From: Erigeron canadensis
Lineage: Eukaryota > Streptophyta > Magnoliopsida > Asterales > Asteraceae
Reading direction: 5' to 3'
DNA length: 64,000 bases
NCBI RefSeq assembly: GCF_010389155.1
Contig: NC_057765.1
Location: 248,001-312,000 of the forward strand
Position numbers and translations under genes: made by a program. The notes beneath the pieces are model-generated. The model saw only the letters and a program-made list of their open reading frames with translations. It did not search any database and was not told the DNA's origin. The stretch's first letter is position 1. The number at the start of each line of letters is the position of its first letter. Below, one piece after another: positions 45,380 through 57,767 of the stretch.

Positions 45380-46135
45380 CAAGATAAAAAATTTAAGACT
45401 CTTGCAAGCCTATACTAATTCCCTTCCACCATGGATGTCCAATTATTTCATTGTTCCACTTTGGGTGTGTCATGGGTAATTTATGATATCATATCTCAAA
45501 ACCAAGAAAGTCTTTTCCAGTGATGCAACTAGGTCACTTGCGGTGTATGCTTGATATTTTTGTTCTAAGTATAGCTTTTATCTGATATAAAAGTTTCTTG
45601 TGTCTTTAAACATTAGCTTAGTAGCCGGTTAAAGGGACATCTCCCCATTCAGAAGGTCTTATTTTCAAGCCTTGAGCTGGACATAGGAAGTCTTTTTATA
45701 AGGATTTGACTTGGATATACAGGTTCAAGTTTGATGGGCACTACCCTTATTAATCGTGCTTTGAAAAAAATGGTATCTCTTTACTTTTTCAAAGAGATGA
45801 AAAAGTGGTGGTGCGGGGTCTTATGTTAATATATCGTACCTTATTTTATTTTCTTTTTATTTTTGAACGACATAATTTTATAAATAACAAAAGACCATCT
45901 AATTAGATACTAAAGGTCATACAAGAAAATACAATCTAGCTTACAACAATTACATACAACTTGATTTAACTCAGAACTTTAACAGCTATTGAATATGATT
46001 GAAAAAACTTGTGTCAGTTACAGTTGCTAAAGACACAGGAGAAAACCATATAAACGAACGTCAAACCATCTGTTTTTACAGTTGCCATGTTTTTGATGTA
46101 GTCTCAAATAATCTATCAGAAATGATACGATACAG
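45380..46135. other. Gene-free interval
   Basis: No gene. A weak tRNA-like pattern (TAGCCGGTTAAAGGG, then GGTCTTATTTTCAAGCC) at about 45615-45670 may be another decayed SINE, but I do not call it. Confidence 0.4.
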
Positions 46136-46139
46136 TAAC

Positions 46140-47045
46140 AATTAAGGGTGAATACGGTTGGGTTTGGGTCGGTTTTTGACTAAAACCGAAACCGAACCGT
46201 TATAATTCGGTTTTTGAAAACTGGAACCATTGGGTTTCGGGTTTTTCGGTTTTGGTCTACTCCCTCCGTCCCATTTTAATTGTCCTATTTTGATTGGTCA
46301 AGTCTTTTTCTTCTGACCTTGACCGTAAATATCTATGTTTGTGTTGTTTATTAGTTGTTGAAAGTTATATCAATGAAAAGTACATTCAAAACTCAATCAA
46401 TTCATATATGTATATCAAACGTTATATAACACAAACAAAAATATGTACAGTTAAAGTTGAAAGAAAAGGACTCAAAAAGTCAAACTAGGACACTTAATAT
46501 GGGACGGAGCGAGTATTTCGGTTCGGTTTTTCGGTTTTAGTCGGTTTTTAACCACTTGTGGTTTAAGTCTAATTGAGCTTGAAAAGTTTATAAGTTTATA
46601 CCTTATAATTACACCATAATTAATTTCAACAAGTTTTCAAAACAATATTAGTAACAATAACACTACAACAATGACAACAAATCCATTAAAGTAAGTTGTA
46701 CAAACTTTAAACAAATTTTATATATAATTGTTTATATGTGTTATGTGTTGTTTAATTAATACAATTATTAAAGCAAATCAATCTTGTTATGTATTTTCAC
46801 TTAAAACATATAGTTGATATTACTATATACACTTAAAAACGCAAATATATTAACATATTTAACGAAAATTAATAATAATATGATATAAATATAAAATAAA
46901 GTAAACAATATATATGTTTTTGGTTCGGTTCGGTTTTTATGCTTCGGTTTTTCATTAAAAACCAAAACCGAACCATAAATTTTGGTTTTTGAAAAACCAA
47001 AACCAATGGTTTTTTCGGTTTTCGGTAACTTGACAAGGGTGTTGG
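46140..47045. mobile_element. CGGTTTT-rich MITE or hAT-like repeat, interrupted by a Stowaway
   Basis: Both edges carry long runs of GGTTTCGGTTTT-like sequence and its complement (46140-46255, 46515-46565 and 46915-47030), a widespread plant repeat usually linked with non-autonomous hAT elements. The centre is AT-rich. The element is split by a Stowaway MITE at 46260. I could not fix terminal repeats or a target duplication for the outer element, and the word GACAAGGGTGTTGGTAACTT is repeated at its right edge. Confidence 0.5.
46260..46513. mobile_element. Stowaway-type MITE (Tc1/mariner)
   Basis: The left end CTCCCTCCGTCCCATTTTAA and, on the opposite strand, the right end CTCGCTCCGTCCCATATTAA are inverted repeats. 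The element is flanked by TA on both sides (46258-46259 and 46514-46515). The CTCCCTCCGTCCC terminus and TA duplication are diagnostic of Stowaway MITEs. It has no coding capacity. Confidence 0.9.
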
Positions 47046-47350
47046 TAACTTTACAAGGGTGTTGGTAACTTGACAATTGATGTAACATTAGATCTGATTA
47101 TTTACGATTTCTTAAATAGAAATCATGATTTTATATCATGAAACAGAGCTGTTAATTGGTACCTTGTTTCCATTCATAGCTAGCCATATCCCATGGGTGC
47201 ATTCATTTTCTACCATCTTTTATCTTCCCCTTAATTAAGTTGCTTGTAAATTGACAGCTTATTAATTACTAGAAAGACATTATTTTTTGACAAGACAAAA
47301 CAGATAACAACTCTCTTCATAATATGAGCCACATGAATGATACAGTCTCT

Positions 47351-48463
47351 TCATAGCGAAGCTGAAGACGGCCATTCTCCTCCAATTTCAGGAATCGAAC
47401 TATAATAATCCAGGATTTCCTTGGAAAAGACATGAGTGGCATCCGTAGCAGCAGCAACACTAATCGTTGAGGAACCCGATATCATATTGTCATCTCCTTT
47501 CACCAGATGATCATCATCGTTTAAGCTGAATGAATCTGCAAAATCTAGGTTAAAGATACCGGCCGATAAAGAACCCCCTTCCCCTATATTCAAATCCAGG
47601 TCAAAATTTGATGGATTATTCATATTAATACTAGTATTGTCTTGATGATAGAATGGAAATGCAGTAGTTGCTTCGATAGGTTTAGGGTGGTTAACTTTAA
47701 TCCCAATAACATTGGGCTTGAAAGGCTCTAAAACTACTTGTTGCGGATCTGGGCTAATAAAATGTGTCCTGGAGCATCTCACCGCTTTGGATCTAATTAC
47801 AGTTGCATTATCGATCATAATGTCCATTTCATTCACACATTCCTTGTCTTTCCTCTTTTTAAGATGTTCTTGAGATTGATCTGATCCATGGTCAACATCA
47901 TGCACCTTTTTGGCAAGTGTGGTGTTCCAGTAGTTCTTAATTTCATTATCTGTTCGCCCTGGGAGCCTCCCAGCAATAAGCGACCATCTACACATTGATG
48001 AACATATATCATATATTCAGTAACATCAATCAACATTATGTTACCATAGAGTAGTAGTAGTAGTAGTAGTAGTAGTCAGCGCGCAATTATATATATAGAG
48101 TACGCGTGTACCTGTTACCCAAGAGTTTATGAAGCCTGATGATGAGATCTTCTTCATCACAAGAAATGTTGCCCCTCTTGATATCTGGTTTCAAGTAATT
48201 CAACCATCGCAGCCTGCAACTCTTTCCACACCTCTTTAAGCCTGCAATATATATATATATATATATATATAATGTTATTTATTTAATCTTTGTACACATG
48301 CACGACGACTACTCATACATATACACGTACCGGCTTTCAGGGGAAGCTGTCTCCATCTGCCTTCACCATGAAGCTTAATGTAGTCACTAAGAATCTTGTC
48401 TTCTGAAGCAGTCCATGAGCCTTTAGTTAAACCTATCATTGAACAACATGGGCTTTTTCCCAT
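47351..48463 (-). CDS. TT2: R2R3-MYB transcription factor, subgroup 5 (TT2-type)
   Basis: Three exons on the minus strand, 48463-48331, 48241-48112 and 47987-47351, total 900 nt (299 aa), in frame. The two MYB repeats cover about residues 10-115 and start [17 protein letters not shown]. The bHLH-interaction signature [DE]Lx2[RK]x3Lx6Lx3R is intact (D76, L77, R80, L84, L91, R95). A subgroup 5 motif, [11 protein letters not shown], is at about 151-161. TT2-type MYBs form the MYB-bHLH-WD40 complex that turns on BAN/ANR and DFR for proanthocyanidins; target genes here are inferred. The DNEIKNYW stretch fits TT2 and not the ANDV of anthocyanin activators. Intron 1 has a (TA)n run (48247-48271) and intron 2 a (TAG)n run (about 48051-48076). 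Confidence 0.92.
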
Positions 48464-49893
48464 CTTCGATCAATTCTTCCTTTTTTTTTAATTTACTACT
48501 CTTAATAGTAATAAGTTTGACGTAACAATAACTGCCTCCTCCTCCTGCTGGTATACCTCAAAATTAGATAGATGGGATAGCATATATATATTCCTGGTGT
48601 TATATACTACTCACGTACATATGAATTAATGTTTTGTTTGAGTATTAGATGGTCATATATATACATTCAAGGACGACTATGAATGTGGGTCCCTAGCTCT
48701 AATATATACTGTAGCTTGCATTTAAAAGAATGAAAGGTGACAGTTTTCTTTATGATGAAAAATCAAGCATCATAGCAAGTTAATTAGCTGAGTGGAAAAA
48801 TTTTTACTTGAAACAGGCCGGATTTTCTTTCTAATTAATACTTTCATGTGTGGAGCTTACTGGCCCTTTGTGCAGTATTAAAAGAGGAGGGGCCTCTCAT
48901 CATGTCACCAAGGAGTTTAATTTCTCAACTCTCTTTGATAAATCAGATCAAATTTTAAAAAAAGCCAGCCACCTAGTACTTAATTAAAAAATGCAGTATA
49001 AAAAATTAAAACCCCTTAGTCAAGCTACCAGGCATATATGTTCAACCCTTAATTTCGCTCTAATGTATGCGTTCGATGTAGTAATTATACGTTATTATGT
49101 ATATGTTTCCTTAGCTATTCCATCATGCCCCTACCAAGGTAGGTTTGCAGTTTTTGAGACGACATATGACATGACCTGCGATATGACACGAATGAATATA
49201 AGAGGGTTTGGATCATATATATATGAGTTGATCGACAAAACTAACTTGTCTAGCTAATATATATGGGTCGTGTTTGGATTGACTTTTGTAACCCGTTTAC
49301 AACCCGTTAACCCATTCAAAACTATTTATAATAATGAAACTAGCCATAGAAAATTCAAATATTTTGTTCTAGTTATAATAATTGGTTTATGTTATTCTAC
49401 CTTAAGTCCTCATATGCCATGAAAAAATACAGAAAAAATTGAAAACTTATAAACAGTTAATTAATTTAATTGAAGAATCTTGAGAGGGAGGTGGCGGTTG
49501 AGAAAATTGATTATGAATATGTACTAGCTAGTTAACATTTTTGATAAAGAAGGGAGCAAACAAACTTGCTATTTTTATATCATAATGAAATGAGAGCAGG
49601 GCAACAATTGCATCTACGTATTGTCGACTTGAATGTTTCTACAAAAATAATATGATCACTTTCTAATTTTAAATACCGTATTTATTTCACTTGATTGTTT
49701 TGGCAAATTCAAATTAATGATCAAGTTTAAGAAGACAAATTTTAAAATGACTAATTTCTTTAAATATATATATATATATATATATATATCAAACCCTAAT
49801 ACAGATAACAAAATAATATACACACCCGTATAGCCTATATATTTACCTGGAAAAAATTTGATCCAATTAGCCCACATCATAAAAATCCTCTTT
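48464..49893. other. MYB upstream region and gene-free interval
   Basis: The MYB promoter lies immediately right of 48463. The rest is AT-rich with no supported gene. A (TA)n run lies at about 49766-49790. Confidence 0.45.
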
Positions 49894-49901
49894 GCCAGCT
49901 C

Positions 49902-50415
49902 CAGTGTCGTCTTAAGCTTTTTGGGGACTTAAGCGAAATTAATTTTGGGGCCTAGTTAATTAACATACATATTAAAGTGAACATAAAAAGCAAAAAAAAA
50001 ATAGATCATCTTATATACTAAGCTACTACGTAAAAAAAATGCAAAGAAGCAAAATTTTGTACCATATTTAGGAAAAAGTCTTTCATTTAATCAAGATTTA
50101 ATCACTAACTCATTGTTGGAAATCATAGTAAAAATCTCATATTTTTTGATTTCTTAATAGTTACTTTTTTTTTCATGAAGGTTGTAACTTCATTTGTGTA
50201 ATGTCTTTTTTTATAAAGGTCACTCATGAGGCCGTAAAATTTATTTGCCAATTTGTTTTCTTGAACATTTATGTTACCCTTATATAATAATAATAACATA
50301 TAACACAAAAGTTTAAAAATCTAAAACATTAAACCAAAATATAAAAATGGGGGCCTTTGTATTTTGGGGGCCTTAGACCCATGCCTAACTTATCTATATA
50401 GTAAAACCGGCTCTG
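49902..50415. mobile_element. Non-autonomous hAT element with 8-bp target duplication
   Basis: Ends are CAGTGTCGTCTTAAG on the left and, on the opposite strand, CAGAGCCGGTTTTAC on the right. Both flanks carry GCCAGCTC (49894-49901 and 50416-50423). The 514-bp interior holds TTTTGGGGGCC-type sequence and no transposase frame. Confidence 0.8.
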
Positions 50416-50599
50416 GCCAGCTCCTTAATCTAAAAGTGATCAAGAGCTTGTATACCTTCCATCACCCTCACACTAGAGTACTAGACCACATTATCACTTA
50501 AAAAAATAATTTTCAGAGAAAATTTTATTAGATCACCTCGTGGTTTGCTATTTTATCAATTTTCGCCCCTGTCATTTTTTTAATTATTACTTCACTTTG

Positions 50600-52938
50600 T
50601 GGTGATTTTTTTATTATTTAAACTAGGCCCGGATCCTTTAGCTCCCGACCCTTTTGAATGGACGGATATAAGCCTTTTCATGAATTACTTGAAGATTCTG
50701 TGTCATAACAAAAGTCTTGAAATTTTGTATGTTTGTATGAAAGGTTGGATTTTTAAGATGAATTTTGAAAAGAACAAAAAGGATTTTGACATTTTAAAAG
50801 TGAAGTTTGATAAGGTGAAAGAAATGGTTTGGGTAATGATTAAGATAAGATTCACATTTTATTCACCTTATTCGCGTGAGCCGCCCGACACTTTAAGTGT
50901 GGGAGCGTTTAAGACCCCACCATGGTAAATTTGGGGAAGAGGTCAAGCTAACGACTCGTTAATAAACTAAGCGCTTCGCGGGAGGCAACCCGTGTATTTA
51001 ATTTTTTTTTTCCCCGTATTTTATAGTTTTCAATTGAGTTTTGCAGGTGTCGAGTGGTTTAACGTGAGCCGGCAGGTCGAAACGTGGTCCTAGTAAGTAA
51101 AATGTGAGTTCCGACCCTTCTTGGTTCAGATGCGACGTCACCTGTCAGGGTCACATCGTGGACCCTGATGGACCCCCTGTCATGTCGCGAACCCCCTAAG
51201 CCTTTGGACTTTTCTGAGGTTCAAATATGACATAACCCCTCTAGTCATGACGTGACCCTTTTGCTCTGGACTGCATTTGGACCTCCTGTGCTTAATAATG
51301 GTCATGTTGTGACCTTCTGTTTGGTTTTTTTTTTGGAATTTTAGAAATTTTATATTAAAATCCATAAAAATTGAAAAAGTTAAAAAATCTAAAAAAATTT
51401 GAAAAATAAAAATCCAAAAAGATTTTGATTTTTAGTTTAGTTTGTTTCTTTTCGTATTTAGAATTTTAGTATTATTATTAGTTTTTTAGTTTTTTTTAGT
51501 TTTTCTTTTTATGTTGGTATGTTTGATGTGTTTGTTGAGTGTGTGCTAGAGATATAAGATCAGAGTTAAATGCGGTTGAAATAAAGTTTATTGCTTATCT
51601 TTTGAATCAACGGAGCATTTGGAGCACACATTAAACCCGAAAAGTTTCATGTTCTTTATATCTTTTATTTATTTTTTCCTATTTCCCATAGTTTTCATTG
51701 ATTCTTTGTACAATGGGGACATTGTACAACTCAAGTGTGGGGGGAGAGTTAAATAGGAAAAAAGTCGGGTTATTTTGGGTAAATTTGAAACTTTTGTTTG
51801 TTTGTCCTTATAGTTGAATTACTTTGTCATATAGATTTAATCATATTTAGTAAGCAATTGAACTATATTTCCTTTGGTCAAAAAATTTAATTAGTGGAAT
51901 GTGTTTTGAATGATTAATTAGGCAAATTCCTTTTGGATTGATTACATGACTAGCACACTCTACCCAAAAACACCAAATATGTGAGATCTTGCTTCATTTA
52001 TAGATTTGATAGGTGTTACGGTTTTGGTTTAGTTGCCTTGTAAATTTGTCCCTTTCTTAGGCTTTTGGATTTATCCGAAAGTAAGGGTTCTATTAGAACT
52101 CTGAACTATAACGTGCAAGTTTGAGGTTAATTTATTCCATTTCCGTTTATTCTTTCTTTGATATGAGTGTGCCGGTGATTGAGTTGATTCTAGAACTTGT
52201 CTTAGTTGATCGTCCCGTAGTTTGCTAGATGATAAAGAGGTAAATTTAGGATTAATCCATTTTTCTTTGTTTATTCACCCTTTGTTATGTTCATCATTGT
52301 TTAACCATGTTTATGTGCATGTGTTTAAGTAGCTAATCACATCGGTTAGTGAATATCCTTTGTTTAAACCCTTGTTGCACTCATTTTTAGTGCAAAATAC
52401 ACTTAGAAAACTTGTTGAGCCTCGCCTTTTCGTTTGTATTAAATCCACTTAAAATTTAACTTATCCTCGCCATACCGATAGTCGAAATCCTTGGTTGATC
52501 ATTAGTTGCCTATACTAGTTGGATGATTTGGGGTTGTCGTGGTTGTGTCGGGTTGGAATATTTCCTTTTGATGGTGGAGATTTGATTCTAAAACAAGATG
52601 GTAAAATAGTATGCATCACGACTAGGCTTTGAGTGATTGATACAATATTTCAACCCCAAGAGTTTGTTAGTTGGAGTAGGTTAGTTGAGATATTCTTCTT
52701 TCAGTTGATTAAAGTGCTTAGTCGTGTTTTCGAGGCTTGTAGATCATTAAAATATTGTCAAACATTTTGATTTTTCATTTAAAATTAAAAATGTTTAACC
52801 ATTCTCAATTGTTTTCTAACTTTCATGGTTTAGCTTCTTTTTGATTACTGTAATCTTTTGCAATCAAGAACCAAGGGAGAGTTTGTTTTGAAATCTGGAT
52901 TTGCTTGAGGACAAGCAACACTTAAGTGTGGGGGAATT
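50600..52938 (+). mobile_element. Gypsy-type LTR-retrotransposon, 3' internal remnant
   Basis: The words AAGCGCTTCGCGGGAGGC followed by AACCCG (about 50970-50995), GGGGACATTGTACAACTC (about 51715) and CTTAAGTGTGGGGGAA (about 52921) are landmarks of the non-coding stretch between pol and the 3' LTR in plant gypsy elements of the Tat/Athila sort. The last word is the polypurine tract next to the LTR start. An open frame at 50599-50928 ends just before these landmarks and may be the decayed pol C-terminus. The 5' LTR, gag and most of pol are missing. Confidence 0.65.
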
Positions 52939-53260
52939 TGATGTCGCCTATTTTATATATATTTATTTTATGCGATATCGTTTCTTTTATTTATTTTATG
53001 TTTGTATTATTGATATTTTTATAGACTTTCATACTTAATAAGTGTATTTGTGGATGATAGGTGTATGAGATGAAATATGATGAAAGTTAGGCCAATTCAA
53101 GACTAATTATGAAGACATTAAAAGATCGGAGCCGAAAAAGAGATAGTCCACGTTGATTACCATATTTTAAATGAAGAAAAGCCAATGAATATCTAATTCG
53201 ATAAAGAAAAGGCACACTTGGGCAACAAGTTGAATTAATTCCATATCTATATATACCAAA

Positions 53261-54948
53261 CTAGATATTTTACCCTGCGCAATGCGCGGCTAGTTAAAAA
53301 GGTTATTTTATGCATTAATAAATAGCTATTCTATAGGCTTATTATGTTGAAATTGATTATGTTATAGTTAATGGTTAATTCCCGGATTACTCTGGTCATC
53401 TTTTGTATTTTCTGACATGTCGATATCACAGTCACTAAACCTACTATAGTGATTACACACCAACATTTAACATAAGATATTTTGATATCATTAACAAATC
53501 AAACGTAAATCGATAATGTAGCATGATATCTATATATTCATCAAACAAAATAATATATACAAAGTAAAAAAACTAAACATGACAAAAATTTAGTCATATA
53601 AAATACACATAAATACATACGAATAAGTAAAAAAATAATAAGATAAATAAGAGAAAATCATTATAGTTTTTGCTTTCAGTTATGCTAAAAATATGGAGAA
53701 AATACCTTATGTAGTGACGGGAAAAAAATAATCCTAAACACAATTAGGAAATAAAGTATTTTATCTCCAACAATCAAGAAATTCATTCGTAAAACTCAAA
53801 ATAACTACTATTATCATTATAAAATAGACATTTTTTTGTGGCTAGAATAACCAATTTTGGTTAAGGTTTCGGCCAAGAGAACGAAGGAGAAACAACAAAA
53901 TTGTTTGGTCGTGTATAACCTAATAATTTGATATAGTCTTCAAAGTTGTATATATTTTAATAAATAATATTATTTATGTCAAATATCATTGCCAAATTAA
54001 TAGATGTATTGGACGTCTTCTTATATCTTAATATGGGTTTTGATTTTTTTTTAATTTTGTGTATATAGTTTTGATTTAATATTTTATGTTATATTTAATA
54101 AAATAAATTACATTGGTTTGAGAATAAATAGAGGTATAAGATAAATATTGGTAAAAAAAGTATAGAGATGCCACGTAGGATACAATCCTATGTGACAATG
54201 TTTAAAGTTAGCTTTAAGTTGAAAGAAGGGTTTAAAAACTATGATTTTTACTGTTTTAATATATATATATATATATATATATAGATTGGTATACGGTAGA
54301 AGAATAACTTTATAAATTAAAAACCAATTGAAAAATACTTCATGATTATGATAAATTAACAACGAAGAAAACTGTGAAACATAATATATGTATAGATAGA
54401 TTATTAAGAATAACTTTATAAATTAAAAACCAAATTGAAAAATACTTCATGATTATGATAAATTAACAATGAAGAAAACTGTGAAACATAATATATGTAT
54501 AGATAGATTATTATAAAGGGCTATGTAATTTGAGGTGTACATGTTGAACGTAATATATATAGTTTGATTATGAAGTGTATATAGTAAATAGAAAATGAAA
54601 AAAAAGGAAAGAAAAGGTAATAAAATATCGTGGATTATGAGTCATGAATTATGAAGTGTTTATAGTTAAAATAAAAAAGTTAAAAAATATCATGCAATGT
54701 TAGTCGTGATTTTTTATATATGTTTGATTTATATAAATATAAATTTGATATATATATGCTTTTTTATATGCCATATTTAAAATATATGTATAACTATATT
54801 ATATTATTTAATGAAAATCTATTAGTGTGAAAAAAATATGGAGGTGCCACGTAGGATAAATTCTATGTGTCATGTTTAGAGATAATTTTAATTTGAGGTG
54901 GATGGCTTTAAAAAGCCAGGATAACTATTATTTTATTATGTATATAGA
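53261..54948 (-). mobile_element. Non-autonomous Helitron, 1.7 kb, inserted in the LTR
   Basis: On the minus strand it begins TCTATATACATAATAAAAT and ends with a GC hairpin (CCGCGCATTGCGCAGG) and then TAAAATATCTAG, the CTAR-type Helitron end. Host A (53260) and host T (54949) flank it, and removing it rejoins an LTR sequence. No Rep/helicase frame is present, so it is non-autonomous. It contains a 106-bp tandem duplication and an (AT)n run at about 54260-54284. Confidence 0.75.
54301..54513. repeat. 106-bp tandem duplication inside the Helitron
   Basis: Copy 1 (54301-54406) and copy 2 (54407-54513) are nearly identical. Differences seen are one inserted A (CCAATTG versus CCAAATTG) and AACAACG versus AACAATG. 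Both copies start AGAATAACTTTATAAATT. Confidence 0.85.
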
Positions 54949-56299
54949 TATCATTAATTCGTGCAAGTGTGTCGTGAGGGAGCAGCCAAAAAGGTCGGTC
55001 AAGTGGGACAGCCGCATAGAAAAAAAGTCGAAAGACTTGGGTTCGTGAGCAGAAGCAATTCACTCGTCCAAATCTCTCTCGTTTGGTTCTTTAACTCTTT
55101 TCTTTTTATTATTAGTTGCTTATTATGAGACTTTATTAACATACAATTATTATTATTATTATGGATTCTATTTATTTGATAATTGTTAGTTTTATTTGTG
55201 AGTAGCTAAATACTTCATCATCCACTGAGATGAAGTAATACAAAGATGATGGTTGCATAGTTTTTTTAATCCAAGTTGATTTTAATTAACATTATGTCGT
55301 GATCTTAATGATTCGTTTTCTTGTTCAATGTTATTATGTTTGTTGGTGATGTTTATATGCTTTGTCGATTGTGTCGGAAGTAAATAAGTATGATTTCAAT
55401 TATTTGTCTATGAGTAATTAGTGCTAGGTCATGGAGTGATAGTAAACGGCATAGTAATCATAGGAAACGATTTGTTAATCGGGATTAATAGTTGATGGTG
55501 TCACATTAATTTCAAGTAGACATAATTGTTAATATTTAACCAAAACAAATTAATTAATTGGGGTAAATCTATTTAAATGTTGGTGGTGCCAGTTTTCTAG
55601 GATTGATCTAGTTAATTAATGGAATTTAATAGAGTTATAAGCTTGTTGGCCACCAAGTGAATTTCTTTGTTTGATTCTAGGTTACTTGTCAACATATTTG
55701 GGTTGGGTCTTAATTTAAATGCAACTAGAGTTAATATATCCGGAGTCAAAAGTGGATGATTCCTTAATCCTTATTAATATAAGACAATTATCTCTCGATT
55801 GAATTCTACAGGATTGCTAACCATAACTTTCTTAAACTAACTTTTCAAAACAAAAATCCAAGATGACGTGGTGTCTTTAAAAACCAACCTTTTGTCTAGC
55901 TACTTAAAACTCGCTTGCTCTAGATTAGTCCATGTGTTCGATCCTGGACTTGCCTTTTAGCTATACTATATACGAACGGGTCCAATGCTCGCAAATGTGT
56001 AGTAGTCGGTAATTAGGTAGTTCCTGTTTATAAATTTTATAACTCGATTTTACACATCAATTATTTAATTCACATAAGCACATACAAAACACATAGTAAC
56101 AACGGTCACTAACGACAAGTTAACGGTCAATGTCAAAATTTTTTGGGATGTTACACAATATATATACATATATATATAATTCAAAATAAATAAAATTCAA
56201 TGTAAATATATCATCACTTAAAAAATACAATTGTACTATTATCTTTTTTATTTTATTTTGATATTCTTTTTTAGTATTTGTTATGACACGTATAAAAAA

Positions 56300-56392
56300 A
56301 CACTGGGTAGAAGTAGAACTGTCTACAGCTCACCTCTCTCATACCCCGCGTAGGGATTGAGTACTATTGTTGTTATTGTTGTACTTATAAAA
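56300..56392 (+). repeat. SINE 3' end fragment (Au-like)
   Basis: GTCTACAGCTCACCTCTC followed by ATACCCCGCGTAGGGATTG and a terminal TTGTTGTTATTGTTG repeat resembles the 3' end of Au-type plant SINEs. The pol III head is missing. Confidence 0.5.
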
Positions 56393-56506
56393 AAACAAAT
56401 TATATTAAAATGTCATCTTTATAGGAAACATCTATAGCATTGTTATATTTTAATTGAAATATTTATGATATGTTTCATCCAAGAATATTATCTTAATATA
56501 TATATA

Positions 56507-56898
56507 GGGTAACACTCCGGTGAGAACAGTCTTAAATTAAGAACGGTGAGAACACTTAAAAAACATCATTTTGATGCATTAAAAGTCCATAAAAATAACA
56601 TAATGCAGAACTAATTATCATCATTTAAGTGTTTAACAACACATTGATCCGTCAAAATTGAAAAAATCACGTTTTTTGGTGGATGCATCATTTTGAAGAA
56701 TATGCATCCAAGATGGATGCACAAAACAAAAAACATGATTTTCTTGATTTTGACAAGCTAATGTGTTGCCATACACTTAAATAATGATAATTAGCTATGC
56801 AGTATGTTAGTTTTATGGACTTTTAATGCATCAAAATGATGTTTTTTAAGTGTTCTCACCGTTATTATTGTAAGATTGTTCTTATTTAATTATCCCCC
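56507..56898. mobile_element. Foldback-type MITE with very long inverted repeats
   Basis: The left and right halves are inverted copies over about 150 bp each. Shared words include CGGTGAGAACACTTAAAAAA, CATCATTTTGATGCATTAAA and AGTCCATAAAA. Only a short centre around GGATGCATCATTTTG is left unpaired. Ends are GGGTAACACTCC and, inverted, GGGGGATAATTAAA. It is flanked by TATATATA on both sides, which hides any target duplication. The transcript would form a near-complete hairpin. Confidence 0.75.
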
Positions 56899-57295
56899 TA
56901 TATATATATACATACATATATATATAGGGTAGAGATCCAGAGAGAAGTTAGCTTAAGGAGAGAAGGGAGAGAATGTTCATTTTTTATTTTTATTTTTTAA
57001 CTTGTTTTTTTTTTTTTTTTAATTTTTTTATTTCTTTTATATTATTTTTTCAACATAAACCCATCCAAAAAAAAAAAAAAATTTTAAAAAATTCTCCCAT
57101 AACATCTATAATGCAAAAGACTAGTCTTGGACCCACATTTATATTTAATATTACACTTTTATCAAAACTTTTCACTTTTAACCCTCTAAAATTACATACT
57201 TCATTAAAATTCAAAAGCTTACAACAATAATAAAGATCATGAGTCCTAAAATATAAAATGTTACATAATAATATTACGAAACTTAAATATATTAC

Positions 57296-57767
57296 TTAAC
57301 GCCAACCGATTTGAGAATTGGTAGAGTCCACGTCACTGTCTCTGTCGTTGCAATGGGTGTATTCATTGCGTTCAGGCGACTGGTCAACCTCGCCTCCTTG
57401 AGTTGCGTATTCCTCCCCCGGGTCAGTCTGGTAACCTTCGGGATGACCACCATCAATACTGCCTTGCTAATATTCCACGTGATCAAACGTGGTCATTAAT
57501 GTGTAAGCGGAAACGGCAAGCCTGTCAAGGATTAGATCTAGCTAGACAATCTTCTTTTGAAGATAAGTAACATATTGGGGTTCAAGGACGTTAGGATGGC
57601 GCCAAAGCTTGAAGTTGTTCGATTTCGGCCATGAAGGCCGACCTGTTATTCGTAAAGCTCTGAATCACAATATGCAGCTCCAATCTATGTCGGTCGTCAT
57701 CAAGCATGTGATTTTTCATCGATATTTTTGCCTCGAAAACGATCATACCTGGCCTGTTGTTTTCCAT
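57296..57767 (-). pseudogene. Disrupted coding segment of unknown family
   Basis: On the minus strand an ATG at 57767 opens a 58-codon frame (MENNRPGMIVFEAKISMKN, then LHIVIQSFTNNRSAFMAEIE) that stops near 57592. A different frame continues with protein-like sequence (WRHPNVLEPQYVTYLQKK), then two in-frame stops, then an acidic tail (GGHPEGYQTDPGEEYATQGG) ending TNSQIGWR and TAA at 57296-57298. One frameshift and two stops would have to be ignored to read it as one gene. I do not recognise the family. The sequence is GC-richer than its surroundings and may be a captured gene fragment, or a real gene with short introns that I cannot see. Confidence 0.45.

Larger units (their letters stand above)
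52939..56060 (+). mobile_element. 3' LTR of the gypsy remnant, split by a Helitron
   Basis: Begins TGATGTCGCCTATTTTATAT immediately after the polypurine tract and ends near ACTCGATTTTACACATCAA. Without the 53261-54948 insert it is about 1434 bp, close to the 1526-bp solo LTR at 5096-6621. The two LTRs share start, end and the internal run TACGAACGGGT/TACAAACGGGT followed by GTAGTCGGTA/GTAGTCAGTA. Same family, opposite orientations. Confidence 0.65.
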
